NCBI RefSeq assembly: GCF_016862275.1
Contig: NZ_BOMQ01000092.1
Span: forward strand, 1-64,000
Direction of reading: 5' to 3'
DNA: 64,000 nucleotides
DNA from: Actinoplanes nipponensis
GTDB lineage: Bacteria > Actinomycetota > Actinomycetes > Mycobacteriales > Micromonosporaceae
The notes beneath the pieces are model-generated. The model was not told where the DNA came from and did not search any database. It saw only the letters and a program-made list of their open reading frames with translations. Position 1 is the stretch's first letter. Every line of letters begins with the position of its first letter. Both the position numbers and the translations under genes were made by a program. This document shows, one piece after another, positions 17,238 to 25,768 of this stretch.

Positions 17238-18646
17238 GCACGGCCGCCCGTTTGCCGGAAGCGCTGCGCGAGGCCCACATGGCATCGGGCGCGCCGAGTT
17301 GCCGAACGATCGCCCGCCGGATCAGGAAGCTCAGCGCGTCCGCCGGGCCGGGCCCGTTTCGCCACGGCGAGTTCAAGGCGCTGAGTCACACGACGGTCAA
17401 CGACGTCATCAAGGGCAAGCGGATCCCGAAGCTGGAGACGCTGCTCCTGATCGTCGACGCGCTCGGCGGCGACAAGGGGTTCTTCACGAATCTCTGGCAG
17501 GACGCGCAAGCCGGCGACGACGCTCTTCCGCGGGCCACCGGCTCGCGCACCGCGGAGCCGGCCGTCTCCTTCCTCAGCGCCGAGTACGTCGTCGAGCACC
17601 ACGCGCAGGCCGAGACCCTGTTCAAGGAGGGCTCCTACGAGGACGCCGAACGGCAGCTCGAGCTCGTGATCGCCGGGGCGCAGCACAACAAGGCTCGCGT
17701 CCTCTACACGCGGGGCCGGTGGGCGGAGGCGGAGGCCCTGTACCGGGACACACTCAAGACCCGGCGTCACCTCCTGGGTGACGAGGACGAGGAGACCCTG
17801 GCCACCCGGAACAACCTCGCCCTGGTGCTCTTCGATCAGGGCCAGGTCCACGAGGCGCAGGCCGAACACGAGGCCGTCTACCTCGCCTTCCGCAGCCTGC
17901 ACGGCGAGGACCATGAGACGACCCTCGCGTGCCGCTACAACCGGGCGCGCATCCTGCACCGCTGCGGACGCCTGGCCGAGGCCGAGGACGCCTTCCGCTC
18001 CGTACTGGAGGTTCTGCGCAGGACGGCCGAGCGTCGTGTGTCACTGATCGTGCAGAACAATCTCGGCCGGGTGCTCTACGACCGCGGGGACATGCGGGCG
18101 GCCCGCACCGAGTTCGAGGCCGTCCTCAGCGCGCAGCGCGAGCTGTTGCGCGAGGACCACCCGGATCTGCTGCGTACCCGTCACAACATCGCTCTGGTCC
18201 AGCGCGGCGAGGGCCGGAGGGACGACGCCGAGCGGGAGTTCAAGGAGGTCCTGAAGCTCCAGCGTCAGGTTCTGGGCGAGCGCCACGCGCACGTCTTCGA
18301 CACCCGCCACCATCTGGCGCTCCTCGACTACGACCGGCGCCGGTTCGGCCTGGCCGAAGAGGGGTTCCGCCAGGTGATGAAGGACCAGGCCGAGTTGCTC
18401 GGCGTCCGGCATCCGGACACCCTGCGCACCCGCCGCAACCGCGCGCTGGCCATCCGCGATCAGGGCGACCTGGACGAAGCCGCCCGGGAACTCGGCGCCG
18501 TCCTCGGCCTGCAGGAGCAGACGCTGGGACCCGATCATGACGAGACGGCGCAGACGCGCCGCAATCTCGCCGGTCTGAGGGCCGGCTCCGCCGGCGCCGA
18601 GCCGGCCCGACCGCCGCACCCCGCGTCGCCGCGGCCGACCGGCTAG
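17234..18646 (+). CDS. HTH-TPR regulatory protein
   Basis: The 470-residue protein has an N-terminal XRE-like helix-turn-helix region (about 20-85, with LSHTTVNDVIKGKRIP and LETLLLIVDALGG). Eight or more kinesin-light-chain-type TPR repeats follow (about 115-455, repeating H-P-D/D-D-E-T-L-x-T-R-x-N-x-A). It lacks the NB-ARC ATPase module of the 2531-4831 protein but resembles its two ends. TPR arrays bind peptides or proteins, so this looks like a protein-sensing regulator. It is translationally coupled to the small membrane protein upstream. A GC palindrome (18655-18668) follows the stop. Confidence 0.75.
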   Translation: MSTAARLPEALREAHMASGAPSCRTIARRIRKLSASAGPGPFRHGEFKALSHTTVNDVIKGKRIPKLETLLLIVDALGGDKGFFTNLWQDAQAGDDALPRATGSRTAEPAVSFLSAEYVVEHHAQAETLFKEGSYEDAERQLELVIAGAQHNKARVLYTRGRWAEAEALYRDTLKTRRHLLGDEDEETLATRNNLALVLFDQGQVHEAQAEHEAVYLAFRSLHGEDHETTLACRYNRARILHRCGRLAEAEDAFRSVLEVLRRTAERRVSLIVQNNLGRVLYDRGDMRAARTEFEAVLSAQRELLREDHPDLLRTRHNIALVQRGEGRRDDAEREFKEVLKLQRQVLGERHAHVFDTRHHLALLDYDRRRFGLAEEGFRQVMKDQAELLGVRHPDTLRTRRNRALAIRDQGDLDEAARELGAVLGLQEQTLGPDHDETAQTRRNLAGLRAGSAGAEPARPPHPASPRPTG

Positions 18647-18734
18647 GAAAGCGGGCCCGGATCCGGGCGACACCCGGCCCTCACCCGATCGGTCGACGGC
18701 ATGGGCATGCCGCCTCCCGGGCCACTACCTTCTG

Positions 18735-21101
18735 GTGGTGGGTGGTCGGGCGCAGGTGAGGACGGCGCGGCAGCCGCGTGGCAACCTGCCGGCGGAGCTG
18801 TCGAGCTTCGTCGGGCGTACCCGCGAGCGCGCCGAACTCAAGCGCCTGCTGGCCGTCTCGCGGCAGGTCACGATCACCGGGATCGGCGGGGTGGGCAAGA
18901 CGCGGACGGCGATCCGCCTGGCCGCCGAGGTGCGGCGCGCGTTCCCGGACGGGGTGTGGCTGGTCGACCTGTCGATGCTCACCGAGGCCGAGCAGGTCAC
19001 CGAGGCGATCACCCAGGCCCTCGGGGTGCAGGACCAGACCGTACGCCCGCCCGTGGACAGTCTCGCCGGCTATCTCGAGAACCGCCGCCTGCTGCTGATC
19101 CTGGACACGTGCGAGCACGTGGTCGAGGCCTGCGGCGGGCTCGTCGAGCGGCTGCTGCGGGCCGCGCCGGGCCTGCAGGTGCTGGCCACCAGCCGGCAGC
19201 CGCTGGGGACGCACGGCGAGCACGTGTTCCTGCTGCACCCGCTGCCCGTGTCCGGCCCGGACGGCCCGCCCGCCGACCGGGAGCAGGACGCGGCGGTGCT
19301 GCTGTTCGCCGAGCGGGCCGCCGCGGCCGCCCCGGGCTTCGCCGTCACCGCCGGGAACCGGGCCGTGGTGGCCCGGCTGTGCCGCCGCCTGGACGGGATC
19401 CCGCTGGGCATCGAGCTCGCCGCCGTCCGCACCCGGGCGCTGCCGGTCGAGCGGATCGCGAGCCTGGTCGACGAGTGGTTCGCCGACGGGGACCACCTGC
19501 TGCACCGGGCCGGCGGCGGCCGCCACGAGTCGCTGCGGACGGCCATCGACGGCAGCTACGCGCTCTGCTCGCCGGACGAGCGGGCGGTATGGGCGCGGGC
19601 CGCGGTCTTCGCCGACGGCTTCGGCCTCGACGCGGTCCGGGACATCTGCGACGGAACGCTGGAGCTGGTGGCGGGCCTGGTCGACAAGTCCGTTCTGGTC
19701 CGCGACGCGCCCGCCGGCGACCGCTACCGCATGCTCGACACCATCCGCGAGTACGGGCTGGAGATCCTGCGCGCCACGGGCGAGGAGCACGCCACCCGCT
19801 GCCGCCACCGCGACTTCTACCTGCGGCTGGCCCGCCGGTTCGACGACGAGTGGCACGGCCCCGACCAGCTCGCCTGGTTCGAGCGGCTCATCCGGGAGCA
19901 CCCCAACGTGCGCGCCGCGCTCGACTTCAGCCTGGCCGACCCGCGCGAGCGGCACGCCGGCCTGGAGCTGGCGGTGAGGCTGCGGTACTTCTGGTTCGCC
20001 TGCGGGCATCCGCGCGAGGGACGCCGCTACCTCGAGCGGGCCGCCGCGGCGGCGAGCGAGCCGGCACCGATGCTGACCGCGGCGCTCTGGCTCTGCGCGT
20101 GGCTCTGCGCCCTGCAGGGCGACCTGGACGCGGCGCTGGACCGCCTCGCGGCCTGCCGCCCGTACGCCGAGCAGCAGGGCGACGTCGCGGCGAGCGGCTG
20201 GATCGCGTACGTCACGGGCATCGTCGCGACGCTGCGCGGCGATCCGTCCGGCGCGCTGGCCGAGCTCGAGGAGGCGGTCCGCCTGCACACCGGCCAGGGC
20301 GAACCGGACGACGGCTTCTTCGTCGCGCTGCCCGGCCTGGCCGTCACGCTGGCGATCCTGGGCGACGTGGACCGGGCGGTCGCCGTCAACGACGAGAACC
20401 TTCGCCTCTGCGCGAACCGGCCCGAGTTGTGGGGGCGCTCCTACGCCGACTACGTGCGGGCGGTGATCGAGGTGACCCGGGGCGATCCGGTGGCCGCGGT
20501 CGAGCGGGGTCGCGCCGCGCTGTGGGCGAAGCGGCAGTTCGGCGACCACGCCGGCTGCGCCATGGTGGTGGACACTCTGGCCTCGGCCGCGTCGGCGCAG
20601 GGTGACGGCGACCGGGCGGCCCGGCTGATCGCCGTCGCGCACCGGATCTGGGAGAACGTGGGCCGGCCCCAGATGGGCTCGCCGTACCTGAGCGAGAGCC
20701 GGGGGTGGGCCGAGCGGCGGGCCCGGGAGCTCCTCGGCGACCGGCGCTTCGAGGCGGTCCTCGCCGAAGGGCTGGCCTACGATCCGGACACCGGCATGAC
20801 GTACGCGCTGGACGAGCCGCGGCCCGGCGCCGGCGCGGAGCCGGCGGCCGCCTGGGCCCCGCTGACCCGGCGGGAACGCGAGGTGGCCGGGCTGATCGCC
20901 GACGGGCTGACCAATCAGCAGATCGCCGACCGCCTGGTCATCGGCCGGCGCACGGCCAACACCCACGTCGAGCACATCCTCACCAAGCTCGACTTCTCGG
21001 CGCGGGCCCAGATCGCCGCGTGGGTGGGCGCCCGGCGCGGGGCCGCGGACCGGCATCGGTCAGGTGACCGATTCGCCGCGGCGACGGGGCGGCGAGGATG
21101 A
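18735..21101 (+). CDS. LuxR-type regulator with NB-ARC-like ATPase (LAL family)
   Basis: The 788-residue protein carries an AfsR-like ATPase (FVGRTRERAELKRLL, P-loop GIGGVGKT near 49-56, Walker-B-like RLLLILDTCEHV, and a GIPLGIELA motif). A TPR-like helical middle follows (about 350-680), then a C-terminal LuxR helix-turn-helix (about 710-765) starting LTRREREVAGLIADGLTNQ. This is the usual layout of large ATP-binding LuxR regulators in actinomycetes. The start is a GTG near 18735; no strong ribosome site was seen, so it is approximate. The STAS gene begins 5 bp after the stop, suggesting co-transcription. Confidence 0.87.
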   Translation: MVGGRAQVRTARQPRGNLPAELSSFVGRTRERAELKRLLAVSRQVTITGIGGVGKTRTAIRLAAEVRRAFPDGVWLVDLSMLTEAEQVTEAITQALGVQDQTVRPPVDSLAGYLENRRLLLILDTCEHVVEACGGLVERLLRAAPGLQVLATSRQPLGTHGEHVFLLHPLPVSGPDGPPADREQDAAVLLFAERAAAAAPGFAVTAGNRAVVARLCRRLDGIPLGIELAAVRTRALPVERIASLVDEWFADGDHLLHRAGGGRHESLRTAIDGSYALCSPDERAVWARAAVFADGFGLDAVRDICDGTLELVAGLVDKSVLVRDAPAGDRYRMLDTIREYGLEILRATGEEHATRCRHRDFYLRLARRFDDEWHGPDQLAWFERLIREHPNVRAALDFSLADPRERHAGLELAVRLRYFWFACGHPREGRRYLERAAAAASEPAPMLTAALWLCAWLCALQGDLDAALDRLAACRPYAEQQGDVAASGWIAYVTGIVATLRGDPSGALAELEEAVRLHTGQGEPDDGFFVALPGLAVTLAILGDVDRAVAVNDENLRLCANRPELWGRSYADYVRAVIEVTRGDPVAAVERGRAALWAKRQFGDHAGCAMVVDTLASAASAQGDGDRAARLIAVAHRIWENVGRPQMGSPYLSESRGWAERRARELLGDRRFEAVLAEGLAYDPDTGMTYALDEPRPGAGAEPAAAWAPLTRREREVAGLIADGLTNQQIADRLVIGRRTANTHVEHILTKLDFSARAQIAAWVGARRGAADRHRSGDRFAAATGRRG

Positions 21102-21105
21102 CGGC

Positions 21106-21504
21106 ATGAACGTGGACCACGCTCCGCCGGCCCTGCTGCGTGTCCGGACCACCTCGTCGGGGCCGGCCGACGTCTGCGTCGCGGTCGCCGGCGAGCTGGA
21201 CACCGGCAACGTCGGGTGGCTGCGGGCCGCGATCATCGACGTCCTGGACCGCTTCCGCCCCGCCACGCTCACCCTGGACCTCGGCGGTCTGCGCTTCATC
21301 GGGGTCGCCGGCGTACGCGTGCTCTACGAGCTGCACGAGGCCGCCGCGGCCGAAGGTTGCACGCTCACCGCCGACCCGCTGCACGAGGCCGTCTGCCTCA
21401 CCCTGGCCCGGCTGGGCCTCGAGCCGGAGTTCGCCCGGCCGGTCGCCCGGGGCCTGAGCGGAGGTGCCGTTCCGCCGCCGGACGCGGGACACGGGGGCGG
21501 GTGA
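21106..21504 (+). CDS. STAS-domain protein (anti-anti-sigma-like)
   Basis: The 132-residue protein contains a STAS domain: CVAVAGELDTGNVGWLRAAI, LTLDLGGLRFIGVAGVRVLY and a closing helix. STAS proteins of this type usually bind anti-sigma kinases and are switched by phosphorylation of a Ser in the F-(I/M)-D-S-S-G motif. Here the equivalent segment reads FIGVAG, so the phospho-Ser is missing and classical switching is unlikely. ATG 21106 with GAGG upstream is preferred over an earlier GTG inside the LAL gene. It probably belongs to the same operon as the LAL regulator. Confidence 0.8.
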   Translation: MNVDHAPPALLRVRTTSSGPADVCVAVAGELDTGNVGWLRAAIIDVLDRFRPATLTLDLGGLRFIGVAGVRVLYELHEAAAAEGCTLTADPLHEAVCLTLARLGLEPEFARPVARGLSGGAVPPPDAGHGGG

Positions 21505-21801
21505 CGGCGCGCAGGCGCCGGCCCGACCGGCCCGCGCGGTGACCGCCGGCGGCGCCCGGGCGAACGGGTCCCGGCAGACCGTCGGCCATTCCCAGACGGT
21601 GCACTTCACGCAGTCCCACCAGGTGAAACAGTCGCAGGTGGCGATGTCCGGCGGGCAGAAGTAGGCGTCCTGCAGCGTGAGCGCCGGCCCGGCGGGGCCC
21701 ACGGCGTGACGGCCGGGCGCGGCAATTCATTGCACACCCGCGGGGCCGCGCGGAAACGGGTCCTTACGTCCTTCGTGCACCGACTGATCGGCCAGGTCAG
21801 A
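21505..21801. other. Ambiguous region with possible Cys/Trp-rich minus-strand peptide (21505-21702)
   Basis: Between the STAS gene and the monooxygenase-fold gene no ordinary gene is found. On the minus strand, a frame opening with GTG at 21702 reads DAYFCPP, then CDCFTWWDC, VKCTVWEWP and TVCRDP, giving six Cys and four Trp in about 30 residues. G/C preference at the third position of this frame extends up to that GTG and then fades. It also continues past the stop (21664) of a competing plus-strand frame, which favours the minus reading. Against it: no ribosome site is visible and the frame has no stop until 20980, under the STAS gene. It may be a decayed peptide gene or chance. Bases 21703-21801 show only a short dyad (GCAAT/ATTGC at 21722-21733). 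Confidence 0.3.
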
Positions 21802-22113
21802 TCATTTCTCGGTGAAGAAGCGCAGCTCCGAGGGGGCGGCCAGAAGATCCTCCAGAATGGCGTTGCCCCGCACGTTGTACGGCTGGCCCATGTGCTCGTC
21901 CCACGCCGCGCGGGACCGGAACATCTCCAGCATCACCCAGGTGTCCGGGTCGTCCTGCGGCTGCACCAGGTGCATGAACACGCACCCCGGCTCGGTCAGG
22001 CTGTCCCGCCGCATGGACTGCAGCTGGGCCTCGGCCTCCCGCCGCCGATCCGGCCGCGGCCTGATGGTGACCACCAGGAAGAAGGCCCGGTCCTGATCGC
22101 TCACGGGTGCCAC
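21802..22113 (-). CDS. Antibiotic-biosynthesis-monooxygenase-fold (ABM) protein, putative quinol monooxygenase
   Basis: The protein has about 103 residues and a dimeric ferredoxin-like ABM fold: FFLVVTIRPRPDRRREAEA, REALLTEPG-type turn (SLTEPGCVFMHLVQ), and WVMLEMFRSRAAWDEHM with a terminal helix-strand (FFTEK). YgiN-like members oxidise quinols or polyketide aromatics without cofactor; others have no known reaction. Start is GTG 22113 or GTG 22104, with a G-rich ribosome site. It is divergent from the STAND regulator and the FAD oxidoreductase operon and may act in the same pathway. Confidence 0.75.
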   Translation of the reverse strand: MAPVSDQDRAFFLVVTIRPRPDRRREAEAQLQSMRRDSLTEPGCVFMHLVQPQDDPDTWVMLEMFRSRAAWDEHMGQPYNVRGNAILEDLLAAPSELRFFTEK

Positions 22114-22190
22114 ACCCCCTGCGGATGACCGCCGTCAATGCCTAGAACCTACGTCCGGCGCCGCGTCCGGGCCACCCCCGCGGGCTCGAT

Positions 22191-22209
22191 CATCCGGCCC
22201 GGCCGGATG
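22191..22209. promoter_or_regulatory. 8-bp inverted repeat in divergent promoter region
   Basis: CATCCGGC and GCCGGATG flank a 3-base centre (CCG), 55 bp upstream of the STAND regulator start and 77 bp from the divergent ABM gene start. Possible operator; in GC-rich DNA it could also be chance. Confidence 0.3.
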
Positions 22210-22264
22210 TCGGGCCGACGACAGGCCGGGCCCATTCCGCCGGCCGAGGGCCGAGACTGGACCG

Positions 22265-24268
22265 GTGGTGACCGGCGTCCTCGGGGACGTGATCGAGCGG
22301 GCGCGGCGGCGGAACTTCGTCGGCCGCCGCGACGAGCTGCGGGCCTTCGCCGACGCGCTGTCCGGGCGGTCGCCGCGGCGAGTGCTGTTCGTGTACGGCC
22401 CGGGTGGCATCGGCAAGACCACGCTGCTGCTGGAGATGGCCGCCCGGGCCCGGGCCGCCGGCCGGGTGCCGGCGCTGCTGGACGGCCAGGAGATGGAACC
22501 GTCGCCGGAGGGCTTTCGCCACGCGGTCCTGCGGTCCGCCGCCGGCCCCGGCCCGGTGCTGCTGGTCGACTCGTACGAGCAGCTGGGGGCCGTCGACGGC
22601 TGGCTGCGCCGGGAGTTCATCCCCGAGCTGCCGGCCGACGGGCTGGTGGTGCTGGCCGGGCGCGAGCCGCCGCCGGCCGCCTGGCGGGTGGACCCGGGCT
22701 GGCGGGCGGTGCTCGCCGTGCATCGCGTCGATCACCTCGACGAGGCCGACAGCGCGGACCTGCTCGCCCGGGCCGGCGTGGCCGGGCCGGCCCGGCAGCG
22801 GCTGGCGGCGCTGGGCCGCGGCCATCCGCTGACGCTCGCCCTGCTGGCCGACGTGGCCCGCGGCGGCACGGTGCCGGAGAGCCTGGCCGAGGTGCCCGAC
22901 CTGATCTCGGTGCTGCTGGAGTCGCTGCTGCGGGACGCGCCCTCGGAGGCGCACGTGACCGGCCTGGCCACCTGCGCGCGGGCCTGGCTGACGACCGAGG
23001 ACCTGCTGCGCAAGACGGTCGGCGCCGCCGCGCCCGAGGTGTGGGGATGGCTGCGGCAACGGCCGTTCGTCGGTTGCCGGCCCGGCGGGCTGACCCCGCA
23101 CGACCTGACCCGCGAGGTGCTCGAGGCCGAGTTCGAGCGCCGCTCGCCGGACCGGTACCGGGCGCTGCACCGGATCATCCACGACCACGTGGTGGCGGGC
23201 ATCCGGGCCACCACCGGCCTGGACCGCCAGCTGCTGGCCCAGCAGCTGGCCTATCTGCACCGGCGCAGCCCGCTGACCGGGGCCTACTTCGCGCTGCGCA
23301 GCCAGGGCTCGGCCGCGGTCGTGCCGGCCCGGCCCGAGGAGCACGCGCCGATCCTGTCGCTGATCGAGCGGAGCGAGGGCCCGGCCAGCGCGGCCCTGGC
23401 CGAACGCTGGCTCGCCGACGAGCCCGGCCACCTGAACGTGGTGCGGACCGAGGAGGGTGTCGTCGGCTTCGCGTACGGGGTCTTCTGCCCGTGCGGCTCC
23501 CCGATGGAGGAGCGGGATCCCGTCGTCCGCGCCATCCTCGAGCACGTGGCCCGCACCGCGCCGGTACGCCCCGGCGAGCGCGTCGACATCGGCCGGTTCT
23601 GGTCCGGCGTCCGCGACTTCCAGCGGGACAAGTACGCGCTGCTGGCCGGCTCGGTCACCTCGATCATGACCTGGTGCACCGAACCGGTCGCGTGGTCGTT
23701 CGTGGTGTCCAGCGATCCCGCGTACTGGGGGCCGTTCTTCGACTATCTCGGCTTCCGCCCGCTGGTCGGGCTCGACGTCGCCGGACGCCCGCACGTGGCG
23801 TACGGGATGGACTGGCGGCGCTTCCCGGTCAACGCGTGGCTCGACCTGATGAACGACCGTGAGCATCACGGCGGCACGGGGCCGCCACCGGAGTCGGCGC
23901 TGCGGCCGCCGCCGTTGTCCCGGGACGCGTTCGGCGCCGCCGTACGGTCGGCGCTGCAGCACCTGCACCGCACCGACCGGCTCGCCGGCTGCCCGCTGGT
24001 CGGCGGCGGGCTCGGCGCCGACGCCGGCGCGGTGCGCGCGAGCATCGAGGCGGCGGTCGGCCGGCTCGCCGGCGAGCCCCGGGGCGAGCAGCTGCGGGCC
24101 GTCCTGCATCGCACGTTCCTGCGCCCGGCGCCCAGCCAGGAGGCCGCGGCCGAGGTGCTCGGCCTGCCGTTCAGCACCTACCGGCGGCACCTGGGGCGGG
24201 CGGTGGAGCAGCTGACCGAGGTGTTGTGGGCGATGGAGATCGGCGCGGCGCCGGTGGACAGCGGATGA
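22265..24268 (+). CDS. STAND-type ATPase regulator with acetyltransferase-like middle and C-terminal helical region
   Basis: The 667-residue cytoplasmic protein has an N-terminal ATPase (FVGRRDELRAF; P-loop VYGPGGIGKTTLL near 43-55; PVLLVDSYEQL as Walker B). An ATPase-associated helical region extends to about 330. The segment around 350-520 (SLIERSEGPASAALAERW, HLNVVRTEEGVVGFAYGVF) looks like a GNAT acetyltransferase fold, though no CoA-binding motif is certain. The last 100 residues (SQEAAAEVLGLPFSTYRRHL) resemble a sigma-like HTH. It probably controls the FAD oxidoreductase and hydrolase genes that follow 74 bp downstream. The regulator role is inferred. Confidence 0.7.
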   Translation: MVTGVLGDVIERARRRNFVGRRDELRAFADALSGRSPRRVLFVYGPGGIGKTTLLLEMAARARAAGRVPALLDGQEMEPSPEGFRHAVLRSAAGPGPVLLVDSYEQLGAVDGWLRREFIPELPADGLVVLAGREPPPAAWRVDPGWRAVLAVHRVDHLDEADSADLLARAGVAGPARQRLAALGRGHPLTLALLADVARGGTVPESLAEVPDLISVLLESLLRDAPSEAHVTGLATCARAWLTTEDLLRKTVGAAAPEVWGWLRQRPFVGCRPGGLTPHDLTREVLEAEFERRSPDRYRALHRIIHDHVVAGIRATTGLDRQLLAQQLAYLHRRSPLTGAYFALRSQGSAAVVPARPEEHAPILSLIERSEGPASAALAERWLADEPGHLNVVRTEEGVVGFAYGVFCPCGSPMEERDPVVRAILEHVARTAPVRPGERVDIGRFWSGVRDFQRDKYALLAGSVTSIMTWCTEPVAWSFVVSSDPAYWGPFFDYLGFRPLVGLDVAGRPHVAYGMDWRRFPVNAWLDLMNDREHHGGTGPPPESALRPPPLSRDAFGAAVRSALQHLHRTDRLAGCPLVGGGLGADAGAVRASIEAAVGRLAGEPRGEQLRAVLHRTFLRPAPSQEAAAEVLGLPFSTYRRHLGRAVEQLTEVLWAMEIGAAPVDSG

Positions 24269-24342
24269 GCACCGACTGACCTGGAGAACGGGCACGCGTC
24301 GCGGCGAGGATGCCGCCATCGGCTCATCGACGGAGGTGCGAC

Positions 24343-25752
24343 ATGGCACGGATAGTGGTCCTCGGTGCGGGTCTCGGCGGCCTGGGCACGGCGCTGCTGC
24401 TGGCTCGCGACCGGCACGAGGTGATCGTCGTCGAACGCGACCCGGCCGCCCCGCCACCGCCGGAGGACACCGACACCGCCTGGAACGGGTGGCAGCGGCG
24501 CGGCGTGAACCAGTTCCGGCTGCCGCACTTCATGCTGCCGCGCTGGTGGCAGCAGGTGCGCGAGGAGCTGCCGGAGCTGGGCGCGGCGCTGCGGGCGGCC
24601 GGCGCCCGGCCCGTCAACCTGCTCGAGGAGCTGCCGGTGTCCCGGCGCGGCCCGATGCGCCCCGGCGACGAGCGGTTCGCCACCGTGACCGCCCGCCGGC
24701 CGGTGCTCGAGGCGGTCATGTCGGCCGTCGCCGAGGCCGCCGGGGTGACGATCCGGCGCGGCGTCGCGGTCACCGGCCTGACCACGGGCGGCCGCTCGCC
24801 GGCGCCCCGGGTGACCGGTGTCCTGACCGCCGGCGGCGCCGCGATCCCGGCGGACCTGGTGGTGGACTGCACGGGCCGGCGGTCGGCGCTGGGCGCCTGG
24901 CTGGCCGCGACCGGCGCCCGGGCGCCGGCCGAGGAGCGGTCGGATTCCGGCTTCGTCTACCACTGCCGGCACTTCCGCTCCGGTACGGGCGGGTCACCGG
25001 TGTTGCTGGCCAACCTGTTGCAGCACTACGACTCGCTGTCGGCCATCACGCTGCCCGGCGACAACGACACCTGGAGCGTGGTGCTGGCCACCGCGAGCCG
25101 GGACAAGGCGCTGCGGGGACTGCGCGAGCCGGACCGCTGGCACGCGGCCGTCGCCCGGTACCCCCTGCTCGCGCACTGGGCCGACGGGGAGGCGATCTCC
25201 GGCGTCGACGTCATGGCCGGCATCGAGGACCGGCACCGGCGCCTCGTGGTCGACGGCGACCCGGTGGCCACCGGCGTGGTCGAGGTGGGCGACTCCTGGG
25301 CCTGCACCAACCCCTCGGTCGGCCGGGGCGCGTCGATGGCGCTGATCCAGGGCCGCCTGCTGCGGGACCTGCTGCGCGAGACCGACCCGGCCGACCACGA
25401 CAAGCTGGCCCGGCGGTTCGACGAGGTCAGCACGCAGGTGGTCGAGCCGCTGTACCGGGCGACCCTGTGGAACGACCGGCACCGGCTCGCCGAGCTGGCG
25501 GCGGACGCCGCCGGGACGGCGTACCGCACCGACGATCCGCGCTGGCCGATCAGCAAGGCGCTGTTCGCGGCGAGCCTGACCGACCCGGAGCTGGCCCGCG
25601 GATACACCGCCGTGGCCGCCTTCATCGCCACGCCCGACGAGGTGCTCGGCGCGCCCGGGGCGGTCGACCGGGTCGTGGCGCTCGGCCGGGACGCCCCGCA
25701 GTACCCGCTGCCCGGCCCGGGCCGGGACGAGTTGCTCGCCGCGATCGCCTGA
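24343..25752 (+). CDS. FAD-dependent oxidoreductase / monooxygenase
   Basis: The 469-residue flavoprotein begins directly with an FAD-binding Rossmann motif (IVVLGAGLGGLGTALLLARD, residues 4-23). It has a middle conserved region with LVVDCTGRRSALGAW (about 165-180) and a second FAD-contact region VVEVGDSWACTNPSVGRGAS, as in squalene-epoxidase-like and aromatic hydroxylase-like enzymes. GGAGGTG precedes the ATG. The epoxide-hydrolase-like gene starts 16 bp downstream, so an epoxidation-then-hydrolysis pair is plausible. The substrate is unknown, and a halogenase-like or geranylgeranyl-reductase-like activity cannot be excluded. Confidence 0.78.
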   Translation: MARIVVLGAGLGGLGTALLLARDRHEVIVVERDPAAPPPPEDTDTAWNGWQRRGVNQFRLPHFMLPRWWQQVREELPELGAALRAAGARPVNLLEELPVSRRGPMRPGDERFATVTARRPVLEAVMSAVAEAAGVTIRRGVAVTGLTTGGRSPAPRVTGVLTAGGAAIPADLVVDCTGRRSALGAWLAATGARAPAEERSDSGFVYHCRHFRSGTGGSPVLLANLLQHYDSLSAITLPGDNDTWSVVLATASRDKALRGLREPDRWHAAVARYPLLAHWADGEAISGVDVMAGIEDRHRRLVVDGDPVATGVVEVGDSWACTNPSVGRGASMALIQGRLLRDLLRETDPADHDKLARRFDEVSTQVVEPLYRATLWNDRHRLAELAADAAGTAYRTDDPRWPISKALFAASLTDPELARGYTAVAAFIATPDEVLGAPGAVDRVVALGRDAPQYPLPGPGRDELLAAIA

Positions 25753-25768
25753 TCCCTGGAGGGACACA

